Below are positions 7,102-14,957 of a stretch of 41,426 nt of DNA, piece by piece (position 1 is the stretch's first letter; each line of letters starts with the position of its first letter). The notes below the pieces were generated by a model. The model was not told the origin of the DNA. It was given only the letters and a program-made list of their open reading frames with translations, and searched no databases. This stretch comes from an uncultured bacterium (GTDB taxonomy: Bacteria; Actinomycetota; Coriobacteriia; Coriobacteriales; Coriobacteriaceae): contig CATWBO010000021.1 in assembly GCA_958349055.1 (NCBI GenBank), positions 1 through 41,426 of the forward strand, written 5' to 3'. The translations under genes and the position numbers were made by a program.

Positions 7102-8124
7102 TTGGAGACCGAGAACGTGGCACTTCCCCGGCTGCCCATGCCGCTCATGTGCACGTCGTTTGAGCCGGGCTGCCTCGATGCGGCGGTGGCGTCATTCGAC
7201 GACCCTGACGTCCAGGCCATCGCCCGCGCCGAGGCTCTCTACTTCCGGGGCCAGGCCGAAGCGGCGGACGCCGCGGCGACTGCGTATCTCGACGCCGACG
7301 ACGTCGGTCTGCGTCTCTCGGGAAATCTCATCTGCGGCTTCGCGAGCCTCTCGCTCAACCACATCGCCCAGGCGCGATCGTGCCTGGGGGCGATCGTGGC
7401 AGAAGGCTCGGCGGATGCCGACGAGGGCGAGTCAGAGCCGCTTCGCGCGTCTCGCATGCTCTTTGGTGCCGCGGCGGGCGTCCTCCTCCACCTCCCAACG
7501 CCCTTCTCGATGGAGGAGTTCGCGTCGTGCGCGGCAAGCCTGCCCGAGGGCCTGCGCCTCTTTGCGAGCTACCTGCTCGCACATGCCTCCTACCTCAACG
7601 GAGACTGGGGCAAATGCGTGGGCATGGCCGAAAACGCCCTGGTCATGAAGCGTGGAAGCTATCCAATATCGGAGACGTTCCTACACCTAGGGGAGGCGAT
7701 GGGATACATGAGCCTGAAGGAGTCCGACCACGCCAGGGAGCACTTCGAGCGCGCGTGGGCGTTGTCGAGGCCAGACGGGCTGTAGGAGACCATAGGCGAG
7801 CACCACGGGCTATTGCAGGGACTTGTCGAGAAGTGCCTGAAGGCCGGCTACCCCGAGGACTTCTCGCGAGTGATCGAGATAACGTACCGGTTCAGCTACG
7901 GCTGGCGCAGGATCCACAACCCGGATGCCGGCGAGAGCGTGGCAGACAACCTCTCGACCACGGAGTTCGCCGTCTCGATGCTGGCGTGTCGCGGATGGAG
8001 CAACGCCGAGATAGCGCGGCACATGGGCATCTCTGCCGGCACGGTGAAGAACAGGCTCTCGAGCGCGTACGCCAAGCTCGGCATCTCCAAGCGCTCCGAG
8101 CTCGGGCGGTTCATGCTGCGCTAG
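7102..8124 (+). pseudogene. LuxR-family regulator interrupted by an in-frame TAG
   Basis: A TTG start at 7102 with AGGAG upstream opens a frame of 227 codons that stops at TAG 7783-7785. The same frame continues without shift (ETIGEHHGLLQGLVEKC...) to 8124, where a typical C-terminal LuxR helix-turn-helix sits: TTEFAVSMLACRGWSNAEIA then ISAGTVKNRLSSAYAKLGIS. The full product would be about 340 residues, with a TPR-like helical N-terminal part. A single base change explains the loss; the stop separates the helical part from the DNA-binding part. An internal start (TTG 7813) could yield an HTH-only protein. Divergent from the pilin gene, so possibly its former regulator. Confidence 0.8.
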
Positions 8125-8519
8125 ACGAGCACCTTCTTGTTGTCGGCACCCGGCGTCGTGACGATGACCTCATCCGGCACGACCGTGAGCGTGCCCTTGG
8201 CAGTGGCTTCACCCTTGAACATGGACTCGACCTCGCCCTTGAACTTCTCGACGTAGGCGCCCTCGGCCGTGTAGGTTGCCGTCCCCTTGATCTGGTAGCC
8301 CTCGAGGGTCTTGGGGTTGTAGGCGGAGAGGGCGATCCTGCCGCCGTTGGCCTTTAGGTTCGCAAGCGTCGTCTGCAGGAAGACATCGCCGATGTGGAGG
8401 TTGCCCTCCTCGTCGATCTCCTTGAAGGCGACGGGCACGACGTTGGGCCTTCCGTCCGCGCAGGTCGCGAGGTCCCACATGGACTCGTTCAGGACCTTGA
8501 TGACGTTCTCGTTAAGCAT
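8121..8519 (-). CDS. Pyridoxamine 5'-phosphate oxidase-family FMN-binding protein
   Basis: A 132-residue single-domain protein of the split-barrel flavin-binding superfamily. The core GRPNVVPVAFKEIDEEGNLHIG followed by FLQTTLANLKANGGRIALSA has the spacing of PNPOx-like proteins in anaerobes. Such proteins bind FMN (or F420 or heme in relatives) and are often of unknown substrate. ATG 8519 has GAAGGAGG 6 bp upstream. Its TAG stop (8123-8121) overlaps the stop of the convergent LuxR gene, both using the CTAG palindrome at 8121-8124. The HxlR regulator lies just upstream on the same strand, a common arrangement for redox genes. Confidence 0.8.
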   Translation of the reverse strand: MLNENVIKVLNESMWDLATCADGRPNVVPVAFKEIDEEGNLHIGDVFLQTTLANLKANGGRIALSAYNPKTLEGYQIKGTATYTAEGAYVEKFKGEVESMFKGEATAKGTLTVVPDEVIVTTPGADNKKVLV

Positions 8520-8649
8520 GGCTTCCTCCTTCTCCCGAGCAGCACCGCGCTGCTCTGCGTATCGGATGCCGCTCAAGATAGGAGACTCACGCGGATGGAG
8601 GAAGATATGGGGCGGAACTTGAGTTGCTCTTGTTGCCCGTAGCTGGTCT

Positions 8650-9084
8650 CTACCTGCGGGTTCCTGGGACGAGCGGTGCGTCTGTCCTTGCCGGCACCAC
8701 CTTAACGTCCACAAAGTCGCAGACCTGGCACTGCCTCGGCGCGTCGGTCGTCACCTCGCGGTTTGTGAGTCCCGCCCACTTGCATATGTCGCGCAGGATC
8801 GGGACGACGGACTCGCCGCGCTCCGTGAGCGAGTACTCCACGCGCGGGGGTATCTCGTCGAAGCTCCTCCTCTGCACGAGGCCATCACGCAGGAGCTCCT
8901 TCAGGGACGACGACAGCACGGCATCGGAGATGTTCGTCATCTCCTCCCTCAGCTGACCGTATCTCAGGGTCTGCTTCTTCGAGAGCACGCAGAGGATGCG
9001 GCTCTTCCATTTCCCTCCGAAGACCTCGAGTCCGTACTCGAGCGGGCAGCGGATGTCCGGCTCGAGCTTTCTGGTGTGCGGCAT
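8650..9084 (-). CDS. HxlR-family winged-helix transcriptional regulator
   Basis: A 144-residue regulator. The HxlR signature is clear: CPLEYGLEVFGGKWKSRIL, then LRYGQLREEM-type helix, SSSLKELLRDGLV and the wing PPRVEYSLTERG. It ends with a Cys-bearing tail (QCQVCDF), unusual for the family and possibly redox- or metal-sensing. ATG 9084 has GGAGG upstream; the in-frame extension toward 9399 has no family similarity. It precedes the FMN-binding protein gene (130-bp gap) and likely controls it. Target and signal unknown. Confidence 0.85.
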   Translation of the reverse strand: MPHTRKLEPDIRCPLEYGLEVFGGKWKSRILCVLSKKQTLRYGQLREEMTNISDAVLSSSLKELLRDGLVQRRSFDEIPPRVEYSLTERGESVVPILRDICKWAGLTNREVTTDAPRQCQVCDFVDVKVVPARTDAPLVPGTRR

Positions 9085-9213
9085 GATGCCTCCAAACGTT
9101 GCTGTTGCCACCAGTCTTGCAGCATGTTGGGCGCGTCTCAAGTAACTATGCAAAACATGAGTGTCACCTGTCGCGGCGTCTCCTTGGTGCCTCGACAATG
9201 CATGCGCAAGCAG

Positions 9214-9247
9214 GCGGGGAGGTGCGTCATTCGGCGCGCCTCCCCGC
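9214..9247. other. Hairpin between rubredoxin and HxlR genes
   Basis: A 9-bp GC stem GCGGGGAGG / CCTCCCCGC with a 16-nt loop lies 28 bp beyond the rubredoxin stop on the minus strand. No T run follows on that strand, so only a weak terminator is possible. Confidence 0.5.
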
Positions 9248-9274
9248 TTCTCATGCCCCATGTCCCGGCTCTGG

Positions 9275-9436
9275 CTAATCCGCCGGGCTGAAGTCCTCCT
9301 CGGGGACCCCGCAGACAGGGCAGGTCCAGTCATCTGAGATGTCCTCGAAGGCGGTCCCGGGAGCGATGCTGTTGTCGGGGTCTCCCTTCTCCGGGTCATA
9401 GACGTAGCCGCAGACGTTGCACACGTACTTTCTCAT
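9275..9436 (-). CDS. Rubredoxin
   Basis: A 53-residue protein with the two rubredoxin iron-binding knuckles, CNVCGYVYDPEKGDPDNSI near residues 6-24 and CPVCGVPEEDF near 39-49. A single Fe(SCys)4 centre carries electrons, in anaerobes often from NADH to flavodiiron proteins or rubrerythrin for removal of oxygen or peroxide. The ATG at 9436 begins the canonical MRKYVCNVCG. The upstream gene on the same strand is the remnant of just such a flavodiiron protein, so the electron acceptor may have been lost here. Confidence 0.95.
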   Translation of the reverse strand: MRKYVCNVCGYVYDPEKGDPDNSIAPGTAFEDISDDWTCPVCGVPEEDFSPAD

Positions 9437-9503
9437 GGCAGGCCCAGCACCTTCTCCCCCGGCATCCTCCGTTGCACCAATGAGGGCGCTGACCGCTGTC
9501 AAG

Positions 9504-9785
9504 CACCGTCGGCGAACCCACCACGATCGCCTTCGATTTGAAGACCTCGGTCATGATCTCGTTCTTGTCGGCATGCGCAATCGAGAAGACCTTCACGACG
9601 GTGCTCGGGCTCTGACGTGCGACCTCTGCCGCAATCTCGTGAGCGATCTTGGTCGTGCCCTCCCACATCGTGTCGTAGACCACCGTGACCTGGTCCTCTT
9701 GGTACTCGCGCGACCACTTGTCATAGAGGTCGACGATCTGCATGGGGTTGTCGCGCCAGATTGCGCCGTGTGCCGGAGCGATCAT
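9504..9785 (-). pseudogene. Remnant of an A-type flavoprotein (flavodiiron protein)
   Basis: About 94 residues survive from the middle of a flavodiiron protein. They span the end of the metallo-beta-lactamase-like domain (IAPAHGAIWRDNPMQIVDLY) and the first half of the flavodoxin domain (VTVVYDTMWEGTTKIAHEIA, an FMN-phosphate loop, to AIVVGSPTV). The diiron-site N-terminal domain and the rest of the flavodoxin domain are missing; after GSPTV the frame runs into unrelated sequence before rubredoxin. A stop codon lies just before the fragment. Intact relatives are about 400 residues and reduce O2 or NO with electrons from rubredoxin. Confidence 0.8.
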
Positions 9786-9819
9786 CTATAGGGCGACGCC
9801 GCTTTGCGGGGCCCCTGGG

Positions 9820-10026
9820 TCATTTGAGGTGCTTGAGGATGTCGCCCAGTCCGAAGGTGGTCTTGCGGTAGACCTTGTTGTAGAGGGCCTTCTTCGGATG
9901 GAGAAGGCCCATGCCCTTCTTGCCGTATCCAGGGATGAGCGCCCTCTTCACCGCACGGGTAGCCCGGCCCCTTTTCCTGGCACTTATCGACTTCTTGATA
10001 CTTGGCTTCCTCATTCCGTACTTCAT
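9820..10026 (-). CDS. Small basic protein of mobile-element type
   Basis: A 68-residue, strongly basic protein (MKYGMRKPSIKKSISARKRG at the N-terminus, then YGKKGMGLLHPKKALYNKVY). This pattern matches short conserved proteins found in integrative elements and phages of Firmicutes and Actinobacteria; none has an assigned function that I know. A GGGGGGCAATGAGCC stretch upstream of ATG 10026 supplies a possible RBS. It is surrounded by gene remnants and may itself be a leftover of an excised or decayed mobile element. Confidence is moderate because it is short. Confidence 0.6.
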   Translation of the reverse strand: MKYGMRKPSIKKSISARKRGRATRAVKRALIPGYGKKGMGLLHPKKALYNKVYRKTTFGLGDILKHLK

Positions 10027-10439
10027 GGCTCATTGCCCCCCTACGAATTGCAGAGCGAGCGCATCGTCTTCAAAAGCAAGTGCATCGCCCTACCATGGTA
10101 CGTCTATGCGGGACGGCAGAGGGATGCTCCCACCTTGTCAGCCCCTCTGCGCAGCGCTACCACGCTTTTCTCCGCCAGCCAATCGGGCCGGACAGCTAGA
10201 AGACGCCACCTCTCGTGCATGGAGCCACTGTCAGCCGGGCACATTGCCATCGAGGCATCGCGCCGACGTGTCTGGGGCGGTGCCTCGAGCATGTTGAAGG
10301 TGGATGCCGCGATGGCGTAATGGTCCCTGGTCAACCTGGATCAGCGGGCGAGCTACCAGAGCCTAGCAGACGGCTTCCCGTCTGCTGAAGTGGCTGCGCC
10401 TGCTCGTTTGCCAGCTTGACGGAGTCCATTGCACGTGCA
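10027..10439. other. Gene-free stretch with one hairpin
   Basis: No convincing gene is seen. Short open frames (for example 10104-10334, minus) have no family features. A perfect 9-bp hairpin AGCAGACGG-CTTC-CCGTCTGCT lies at 10365-10386 with no T run. The stretch links the mobile-type gene to an ADP-ribosylglycohydrolase remnant and is probably decayed sequence. Confidence 0.5.
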
Positions 10440-10590
10440 TCAATCGAAGAGGCAACGCTCTATCACGTCGCGCCCACGCAGTTTCTCGAGCCAGGCATCA
10501 GGGATGGCTCGCCATCCGTACGCGATGCCGGCAAGGCCACCTGCCACAGCCGCCGTCGTATCCGTATCGTCCCCGAGATTCACAACTAGA
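10440..10590 (-). pseudogene. C-terminal remnant of an ADP-ribosylglycohydrolase
   Basis: About 49 codons from the C-terminal end of a DraG-type ADP-ribosylglycohydrolase. The hallmark metal-binding motif NLGDDTDTTAAVAGGLAG is present, followed by GIAYGWRAIPDAWLEKL and the end RCLFD. The frame begins exactly where the upstream oxidoreductase ends (stop 10586-10588), so the first roughly 250 residues are missing. The breakpoint fused the remnant to the right border of the island. Confidence 0.8.
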
Positions 10591-12535
10591 GGGCGCAGGC
10601 CACTTTGTAGCCGTCGCCGATGGCGTCGCGGATGTTGCCGCACTTGTTGGCGTCGCCCAGCACGTGGGTGGTAACGCCGGCAGCTGCCAGGTCGTCGGCG
10701 AGCTTAGTGTTGGGACGGTAGCCCATGGCGAGCACCAGCGTATCGGCACCGGTGATGGTGTGGACCTCACCGTCCTTCTCGTAGCTGATAGTGTCCTCGG
10801 TGATCTCGGTCACCTTGGCCTCGGTCAGCACGTGAACGCCCTTGGAGAGCATGCGCGTGATAAGTACCGCGCGGCCGGCGCCGCCCTCGTTGGCGGCGAG
10901 CGTCTTGGTCATCTCGATGACGGTGACATCGCGGTTGGCCGGCGACAGGTCATTGACCAGCGGAGCCAGGTAGTCAGCCGTCTCGCAGCCGACGGTGCCG
11001 CCGCCCACGATGACGATCTTCTTGCCCGGGAAGGCATTGCCGCCCAGCAGGTCGTCAGCCGTCATGACCTGCTTAAAGTTCTGCATAAAGGCCGGAGCGA
11101 TGGGCTCGGCACCATAGGCCAGGACGACCTCGTACCCGGCGTAGTCACGCTGAATGTCCTCGGCAGAAAGCTCGGTACCAAAGATGCACTTTACGCCGGC
11201 CTCGGCAAGACGGCGATACTGGTACTTGATTACGCGGGTGAGCTCCTGCTTTGCCGGCGGAACGGCTGCGATGCGCATCTCGCCGCCCGGCTCGTCCTGC
11301 TTGTCCACGAGCACCACGTTATGGCCGCGCTTGGCGGCAATGAACGCCGCCTCCATGCCCGCGGGACCGGCGCCCACGACGAGCACGTTCTTGGCCTCGG
11401 CGGCAGGCTCGTAGCCAGCCTCGTCACGCTCGACATCGGGATTAACAGTGCAGGAAATACGCTTGCCAAACATAATGCCGTTCAGGCAACGCAGGCAGCC
11501 GATGCAGGGACGAATCTCATCGGCGTTGCCGGCAGCTGCCTTGTTGCAGAACTCGGCATCGCACAGGTTGGCGCGGCCCATCATGCAGATGTCGGCGGCG
11601 CCGTCCTCGATCAGCTCCTCGGCAATCCATGCCTCATTGATGCGTCCGACCGTAGCAACGGGAATGTTGACATGCTTTTTGATCTCGCGCGAACAGGCGG
11701 CGTGCGAGGCCTGCTGGGTGCCGGCGGCAGGAATCGCGGAACCGCGCTTGATGGTAGTGCCGCCCGACACGTGGATCATATCGACGCCGGCCTTCTCCAG
11801 GCGACGCGAGACATAGATCATGTCGTTGAGAGTCAGGCCGCCATCGGTGTACTCGTCGCCCGAGATACGGACGTCGATGATGAAGTCCTTGCCGCAGCGC
11901 TCGCGAATCTCGGCGATGACCTCGAGCAAGAAGCGCATACGGGCATCGAGCGAGCCGCCGTACTCGTCGGTACGCTTGTTGTAGAGCGGGGTCAAGAAAC
12001 CGCCGAGCATACCGTGGGCGTGGGCAGCATGGACCTCGACGCCATCGACGCCAGCCTTCTGCATGCGAACGGCAGCGTCGCCAAACTGGTGCGTGAGCTC
12101 GTGAATCTCATCAACCGTAATGGGACGCGGCGCCTCGCGAGCATAGGACGGGCCCACGAAGGACGGTGCGATCAGGCGCGGCGTGCCCGGGATGTTAAAG
12201 GCCATATAGGCGGGGTGGAAGAGCTGCGGCATGATCTTGCAGCCGTACTCGTGCACGGCGGCGGCGAGCTTTTCCCAACCAGGGATGAACGTGTCGTCAT
12301 AGCAGCACATGTCGCCCGGCAGATAGGTATAGGTGGGCTCGACGGTCACGACCTCGGTGATGATGAGACCCACGCCGCCCTTGGCACGGGCGCGATAGTG
12401 GTCGACCAGGTCGTCGGTCACATAGCCGTGGTCGGCCAGGTTGGTAGATACCGGCGGCATAAAGACACGGTTCTTGACCTCGGTCGTACCGACCTTGATG
12501 GGGCTAAAGAGCATCGGATAGGCGGAGGACTCCAT
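10586..12535 (-). CDS. NADH:flavin oxidoreductase, OYE-FAD fusion (FadH/BaiCD type)
   Basis: A 649-residue protein of the 2,4-dienoyl-CoA reductase/BaiCD/BaiH class. An Old Yellow Enzyme TIM barrel (FMN) spans about residues 1-335 with the substrate-binding VEVHAAHAHGMLGGFLTP. A 4Fe-4S cluster motif CIGCLRCLN plus a later Cys follows near 340-360. The second half is an FAD/NAD(P)-binding module with VVGAGPAGMEAA and IVGGGTVGCETA. Relatives reduce enone or dienoyl substrates. ATG 12535 has AGGAAG upstream. It ends the minus-strand run that begins in the pectin genes, after a glutamate-synthase-like oxidoreductase, suggesting the pair acts together. The substrate is unknown; a direct role in pectin use is not shown. 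Confidence 0.88.
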   Translation of the reverse strand: MESSAYPMLFSPIKVGTTEVKNRVFMPPVSTNLADHGYVTDDLVDHYRARAKGGVGLIITEVVTVEPTYTYLPGDMCCYDDTFIPGWEKLAAAVHEYGCKIMPQLFHPAYMAFNIPGTPRLIAPSFVGPSYAREAPRPITVDEIHELTHQFGDAAVRMQKAGVDGVEVHAAHAHGMLGGFLTPLYNKRTDEYGGSLDARMRFLLEVIAEIRERCGKDFIIDVRISGDEYTDGGLTLNDMIYVSRRLEKAGVDMIHVSGGTTIKRGSAIPAAGTQQASHAACSREIKKHVNIPVATVGRINEAWIAEELIEDGAADICMMGRANLCDAEFCNKAAAGNADEIRPCIGCLRCLNGIMFGKRISCTVNPDVERDEAGYEPAAEAKNVLVVGAGPAGMEAAFIAAKRGHNVVLVDKQDEPGGEMRIAAVPPAKQELTRVIKYQYRRLAEAGVKCIFGTELSAEDIQRDYAGYEVVLAYGAEPIAPAFMQNFKQVMTADDLLGGNAFPGKKIVIVGGGTVGCETADYLAPLVNDLSPANRDVTVIEMTKTLAANEGGAGRAVLITRMLSKGVHVLTEAKVTEITEDTISYEKDGEVHTITGADTLVLAMGYRPNTKLADDLAAAGVTTHVLGDANKCGNIRDAIGDGYKVACAL

Positions 12536-12651
12536 ACAGGCTTCCTTTCGTTTGAGCCGCGTGGCGGCACTTGCTGATTCCCCTATCGTATCAGTATCCG
12601 CCCGGCGCACAGCCGCACGCACTCCCCCACCTTTTGCTCGACGCACAAAAA

Positions 12652-12718
12652 AGTTGCGGTGGAATACGGAGCAATTGAGGCTTTTGACAGCCAAAACAGT
12701 CCGTATTTCACCGCAACT
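12652..12718. repeat. Palindromic intergenic element (TTGCGGTGAAATA family), copy 2
   Basis: Arms AGTTGCGGTGGAATACGGA and TCCGTATTTCACCGCAACT pair over 19 bp with one G-T wobble. The outer 13 bp match copy 1 at 3040-3102; the inner pairs differ (ACGGA/TCCGT versus AGTTCC/GGAACT) yet remain complementary. It lies between two oxidoreductase genes of the same strand. Confidence 0.85.
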
Positions 12719-12735
12719 GATAAGGGTGGGATGGG

Positions 12736-13953
12736 TTAGAGGCCCAGGTAGGATGTCATGCCTTCGACGGCGAGCTTGGCGCCGGCCACGGCATGGACCA
12801 CGGTGAGCGGGCCGTTGACCACGTCGCCGGCGGCAAAGACGCCGGGCACGGTGGTCATGCCGTGCTCATCGACCGAAAGCAGACCGCGATGGTCGGTCTC
12901 CAGGCCGCCCGTCGTAAGCACGAGCTTGTCCTTGGGCACCTGCGAGGCCGCAATGACGATGGTGTCGGCCGCGGCATGGTCGAGCTCCTCCTCGTAGCCC
13001 ACCACGTTGTTGTCCTCGTCGAAGATAGCCGTCTCGAACACGGGGCCGTTATCGTCGATGGCGCAGATGGCCTTGCCGCACACGATCTCGGCACCGTCGA
13101 GCTCGGTCAGCTCGACCTCGTCGTCAATTGCCGAGATGTGGCGCGAGCGGGCATACACGGTGACCTTGCGAGCGCCCGAGCGCAGCGCGGTACGGGCAAC
13201 ATCCATAGCGACGTTGCCGGCGCCGATAACCGCCACGTTCTGCCCGATCGCCACACTCGTGGGGTCGACCAGATAGTCGATACCAAACAGCACGTTACCG
13301 CGCGACTCGCCGGGAATCCCCAGCTTGCGGGCACGCCAGGTGCCGGTGCCCACAAAGACCGCGTCGTAGCCGTCGCGCAGCAAGTCGTCGATATGCAGCG
13401 CGCCGCCGATGGTGGTCGAGGGGCGCACGCGCACGCCGAGCGAGCACATCACGTGGCGGTACTTTTGCACCAGCGAGCGCGGCAGACGGAACTCGGGGAT
13501 TCCGTACTCCAGCACGCCGCCGATCTCGGGGCGCTGCTCAAACACGGTGACCGCGCAGCCCAGCTGGGCCATCTTGATGGCCACGGTAATACCGGCAGGA
13601 CCCGAGCCGACCACAGCGACCTGTTTGCCGCACGACGGCGCAGGCTTCCACTCCTTGCGGTCGAGGTACGCCGTGGAAATATAGTTCTCAATGCTCGAAA
13701 AATGCACCGGCGTGCCCTTGCGACCCTGAACGCACGAGCCCTCGCACTGGCCCGAATGGTTGCACACCCTGGAGCAGACCGCGCTCATGGGGTTGTTCTG
13801 GAACAGCAGCTCGCCCGCTTCCTCCAGACGACGTTGCTTAAACAGATCGATGACCTGCGGAATAGGCGTCTGCACCGGGCAGCCTTTGATCTGGCAGAAC
13901 GCCTTTTTGCAGCCCAGGCAACGATTTGCTTCCTCGACGATATGGATAGCCAC
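12736..13953 (-). CDS. Glutamate synthase small-subunit-like NAD(P) oxidoreductase
   Basis: A 405-residue GltD-like flavoprotein. The N-terminal Fe-S domain (Fer4_20 type) has CLGCKKAFCQIKGCPVQTPI and CSRVCNHSGQCEGSC, ligands for two 4Fe-4S clusters. The FAD site VVGSGPAGITVA is near residues 112-123, the NAD(P) site VIGAGNVAMDVARTA follows, and the C-terminal FAD loop is VPGVFAAGDVV. It is shorter than stand-alone GltD (about 470), and no large GltB subunit is nearby, so ammonia assimilation is unlikely. It probably passes electrons from NAD(P)H to a partner, perhaps the OYE protein just downstream. ATG 13953 starts the conserved Cys motif. Confidence 0.85.
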   Translation of the reverse strand: MAIHIVEEANRCLGCKKAFCQIKGCPVQTPIPQVIDLFKQRRLEEAGELLFQNNPMSAVCSRVCNHSGQCEGSCVQGRKGTPVHFSSIENYISTAYLDRKEWKPAPSCGKQVAVVGSGPAGITVAIKMAQLGCAVTVFEQRPEIGGVLEYGIPEFRLPRSLVQKYRHVMCSLGVRVRPSTTIGGALHIDDLLRDGYDAVFVGTGTWRARKLGIPGESRGNVLFGIDYLVDPTSVAIGQNVAVIGAGNVAMDVARTALRSGARKVTVYARSRHISAIDDEVELTELDGAEIVCGKAICAIDDNGPVFETAIFDEDNNVVGYEEELDHAAADTIVIAASQVPKDKLVLTTGGLETDHRGLLSVDEHGMTTVPGVFAAGDVVNGPLTVVHAVAGAKLAVEGMTSYLGL

Positions 13954-14050
13954 GCGATTCCCCTCTGATTCGCATCAACACAATAACGGGCAGTTCCAGA
14001 TGCTGCCCAGTACCGGCTAGCCCAGCCGTCCATAGCGGCCGCCAGCCACG

Positions 14051-14956
14051 CTACATCTCCCGATGCGCGCCTTCGCAACGGGCAGACATACGCTCGAGCG
14101 TCGTCAGGCAACCGGCCGCCGTCGCCGGCACGCTGTTCTCGACCACACACGGAATGCCCGGGCACGCAGCGGCAGCCCAGGCAACGACGGGCTCAAAGTC
14201 GTAACGACCCGTCTCGCCCACGCCACGGCACACCAGACGCGAGCCCGTGCCGTCGCACCAGCCGGCCTCATCCTCGTTGTTCACGACCTCAAAATCCTTA
14301 GCGTGCAGTACACGAATCTTGCTGCCGCACAGGTAAAGCATGTCCGACGTGATCTCCTGCGCTTCGCCGACAACGCTCGGATGCAGCAGCGACACCGGGT
14401 CGTAAATCACACCGAGCGCCGAGCTCGGCACACGCTCGAGCACCTCGCGGCAACGCTGGGGCGTGTTGACCGTCTCATTCCAGCCAGGCTCGATCAAAAT
14501 CTGACCGCCCATTGCCTCGGCACGACCACAGACATACTTGAGACCCTCCACAAACGCATCGAGCGCCTCGTCGGTCATGCGATCGTCCGCCACGGCGTTC
14601 TGCACGTTAGGACGACCGGTCTCGGTACCCACCGGGCAGCCGCCGAGCATCTTGGCAAAGTTCAGGCATGCCTCGTACTCGGCATAGTTATCCATGAGCT
14701 GTTGGCGATCGGGCGTCGCCAGGTTTTTATAGCAGCCGAACACGGCGACCGAAACGCCCGCCTCGTCGAGTACCGCACGCAGGTGGTCGGCAAGCTCGCG
14801 CGTAAGGCCCAAACGGTTGATGCCCATCGACTGATAGAGCACCTTGCTCGGCAGCTGAATGCACGAAAAGCCCAGCTCGCCCGCCATACGAATGCGCTCC
14901 TCGACCGTTCCCTGCGGAAGGTCGTGCAGGCGCACGCCCGGAGTAATAGCCCCCAC
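14051..14956 (-). CDS. Sugar phosphate isomerase/epimerase-like TIM-barrel protein
   Basis: A 301-residue protein of the xylose-isomerase-like TIM-barrel (AP_endonuc_2) family. It shows GFSCIQLPSK early, ILIEPGWNETVNTP (metal-ligand Glu strand), VIYDPVSLLHP and a late CVVENS (second Glu). Family members are isomerases or epimerases of free or phosphorylated sugars using a divalent metal. The start is taken as GTG 14956, with AAGGGA about 10 bp upstream; GTG 14965 is an alternative. Either way translation is coupled to the GH105 gene, whose stop codon is at 14958-14960. This tight coupling to GH105 suggests a role in processing a released sugar, such as rhamnose or a uronate. Substrate unknown. 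Confidence 0.8.
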   Translation of the reverse strand: MGAITPGVRLHDLPQGTVEERIRMAGELGFSCIQLPSKVLYQSMGINRLGLTRELADHLRAVLDEAGVSVAVFGCYKNLATPDRQQLMDNYAEYEACLNFAKMLGGCPVGTETGRPNVQNAVADDRMTDEALDAFVEGLKYVCGRAEAMGGQILIEPGWNETVNTPQRCREVLERVPSSALGVIYDPVSLLHPSVVGEAQEITSDMLYLCGSKIRVLHAKDFEVVNNEDEAGWCDGTGSRLVCRGVGETGRYDFEPVVAWAAAACPGIPCVVENSVPATAAGCLTTLERMSARCEGAHREM

Positions 14957-14957
14957 G

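Noticed and set aside
10104..10334. 76-codon minus-strand frame in the island
   Set aside because: No family feature, no RBS, no codon pattern like neighbours.
10365..10386. tRNA or attachment-site remnant
   Set aside because: Only a simple 9-bp hairpin is present; no cloverleaf, T-loop or CCA end could be found around it.
10664..12577. A 637-codon open frame on the plus strand
   Set aside because: Complete antisense overlap with the OYE-FAD oxidoreductase, whose motifs are clear; repetitive Asp/Gly/Val composition is a codon-bias artefact.
12736..13953. True glutamate synthase small subunit
   Set aside because: No GltB is adjacent and the protein is short; it is better described as a GltD-like electron-transfer flavoprotein.
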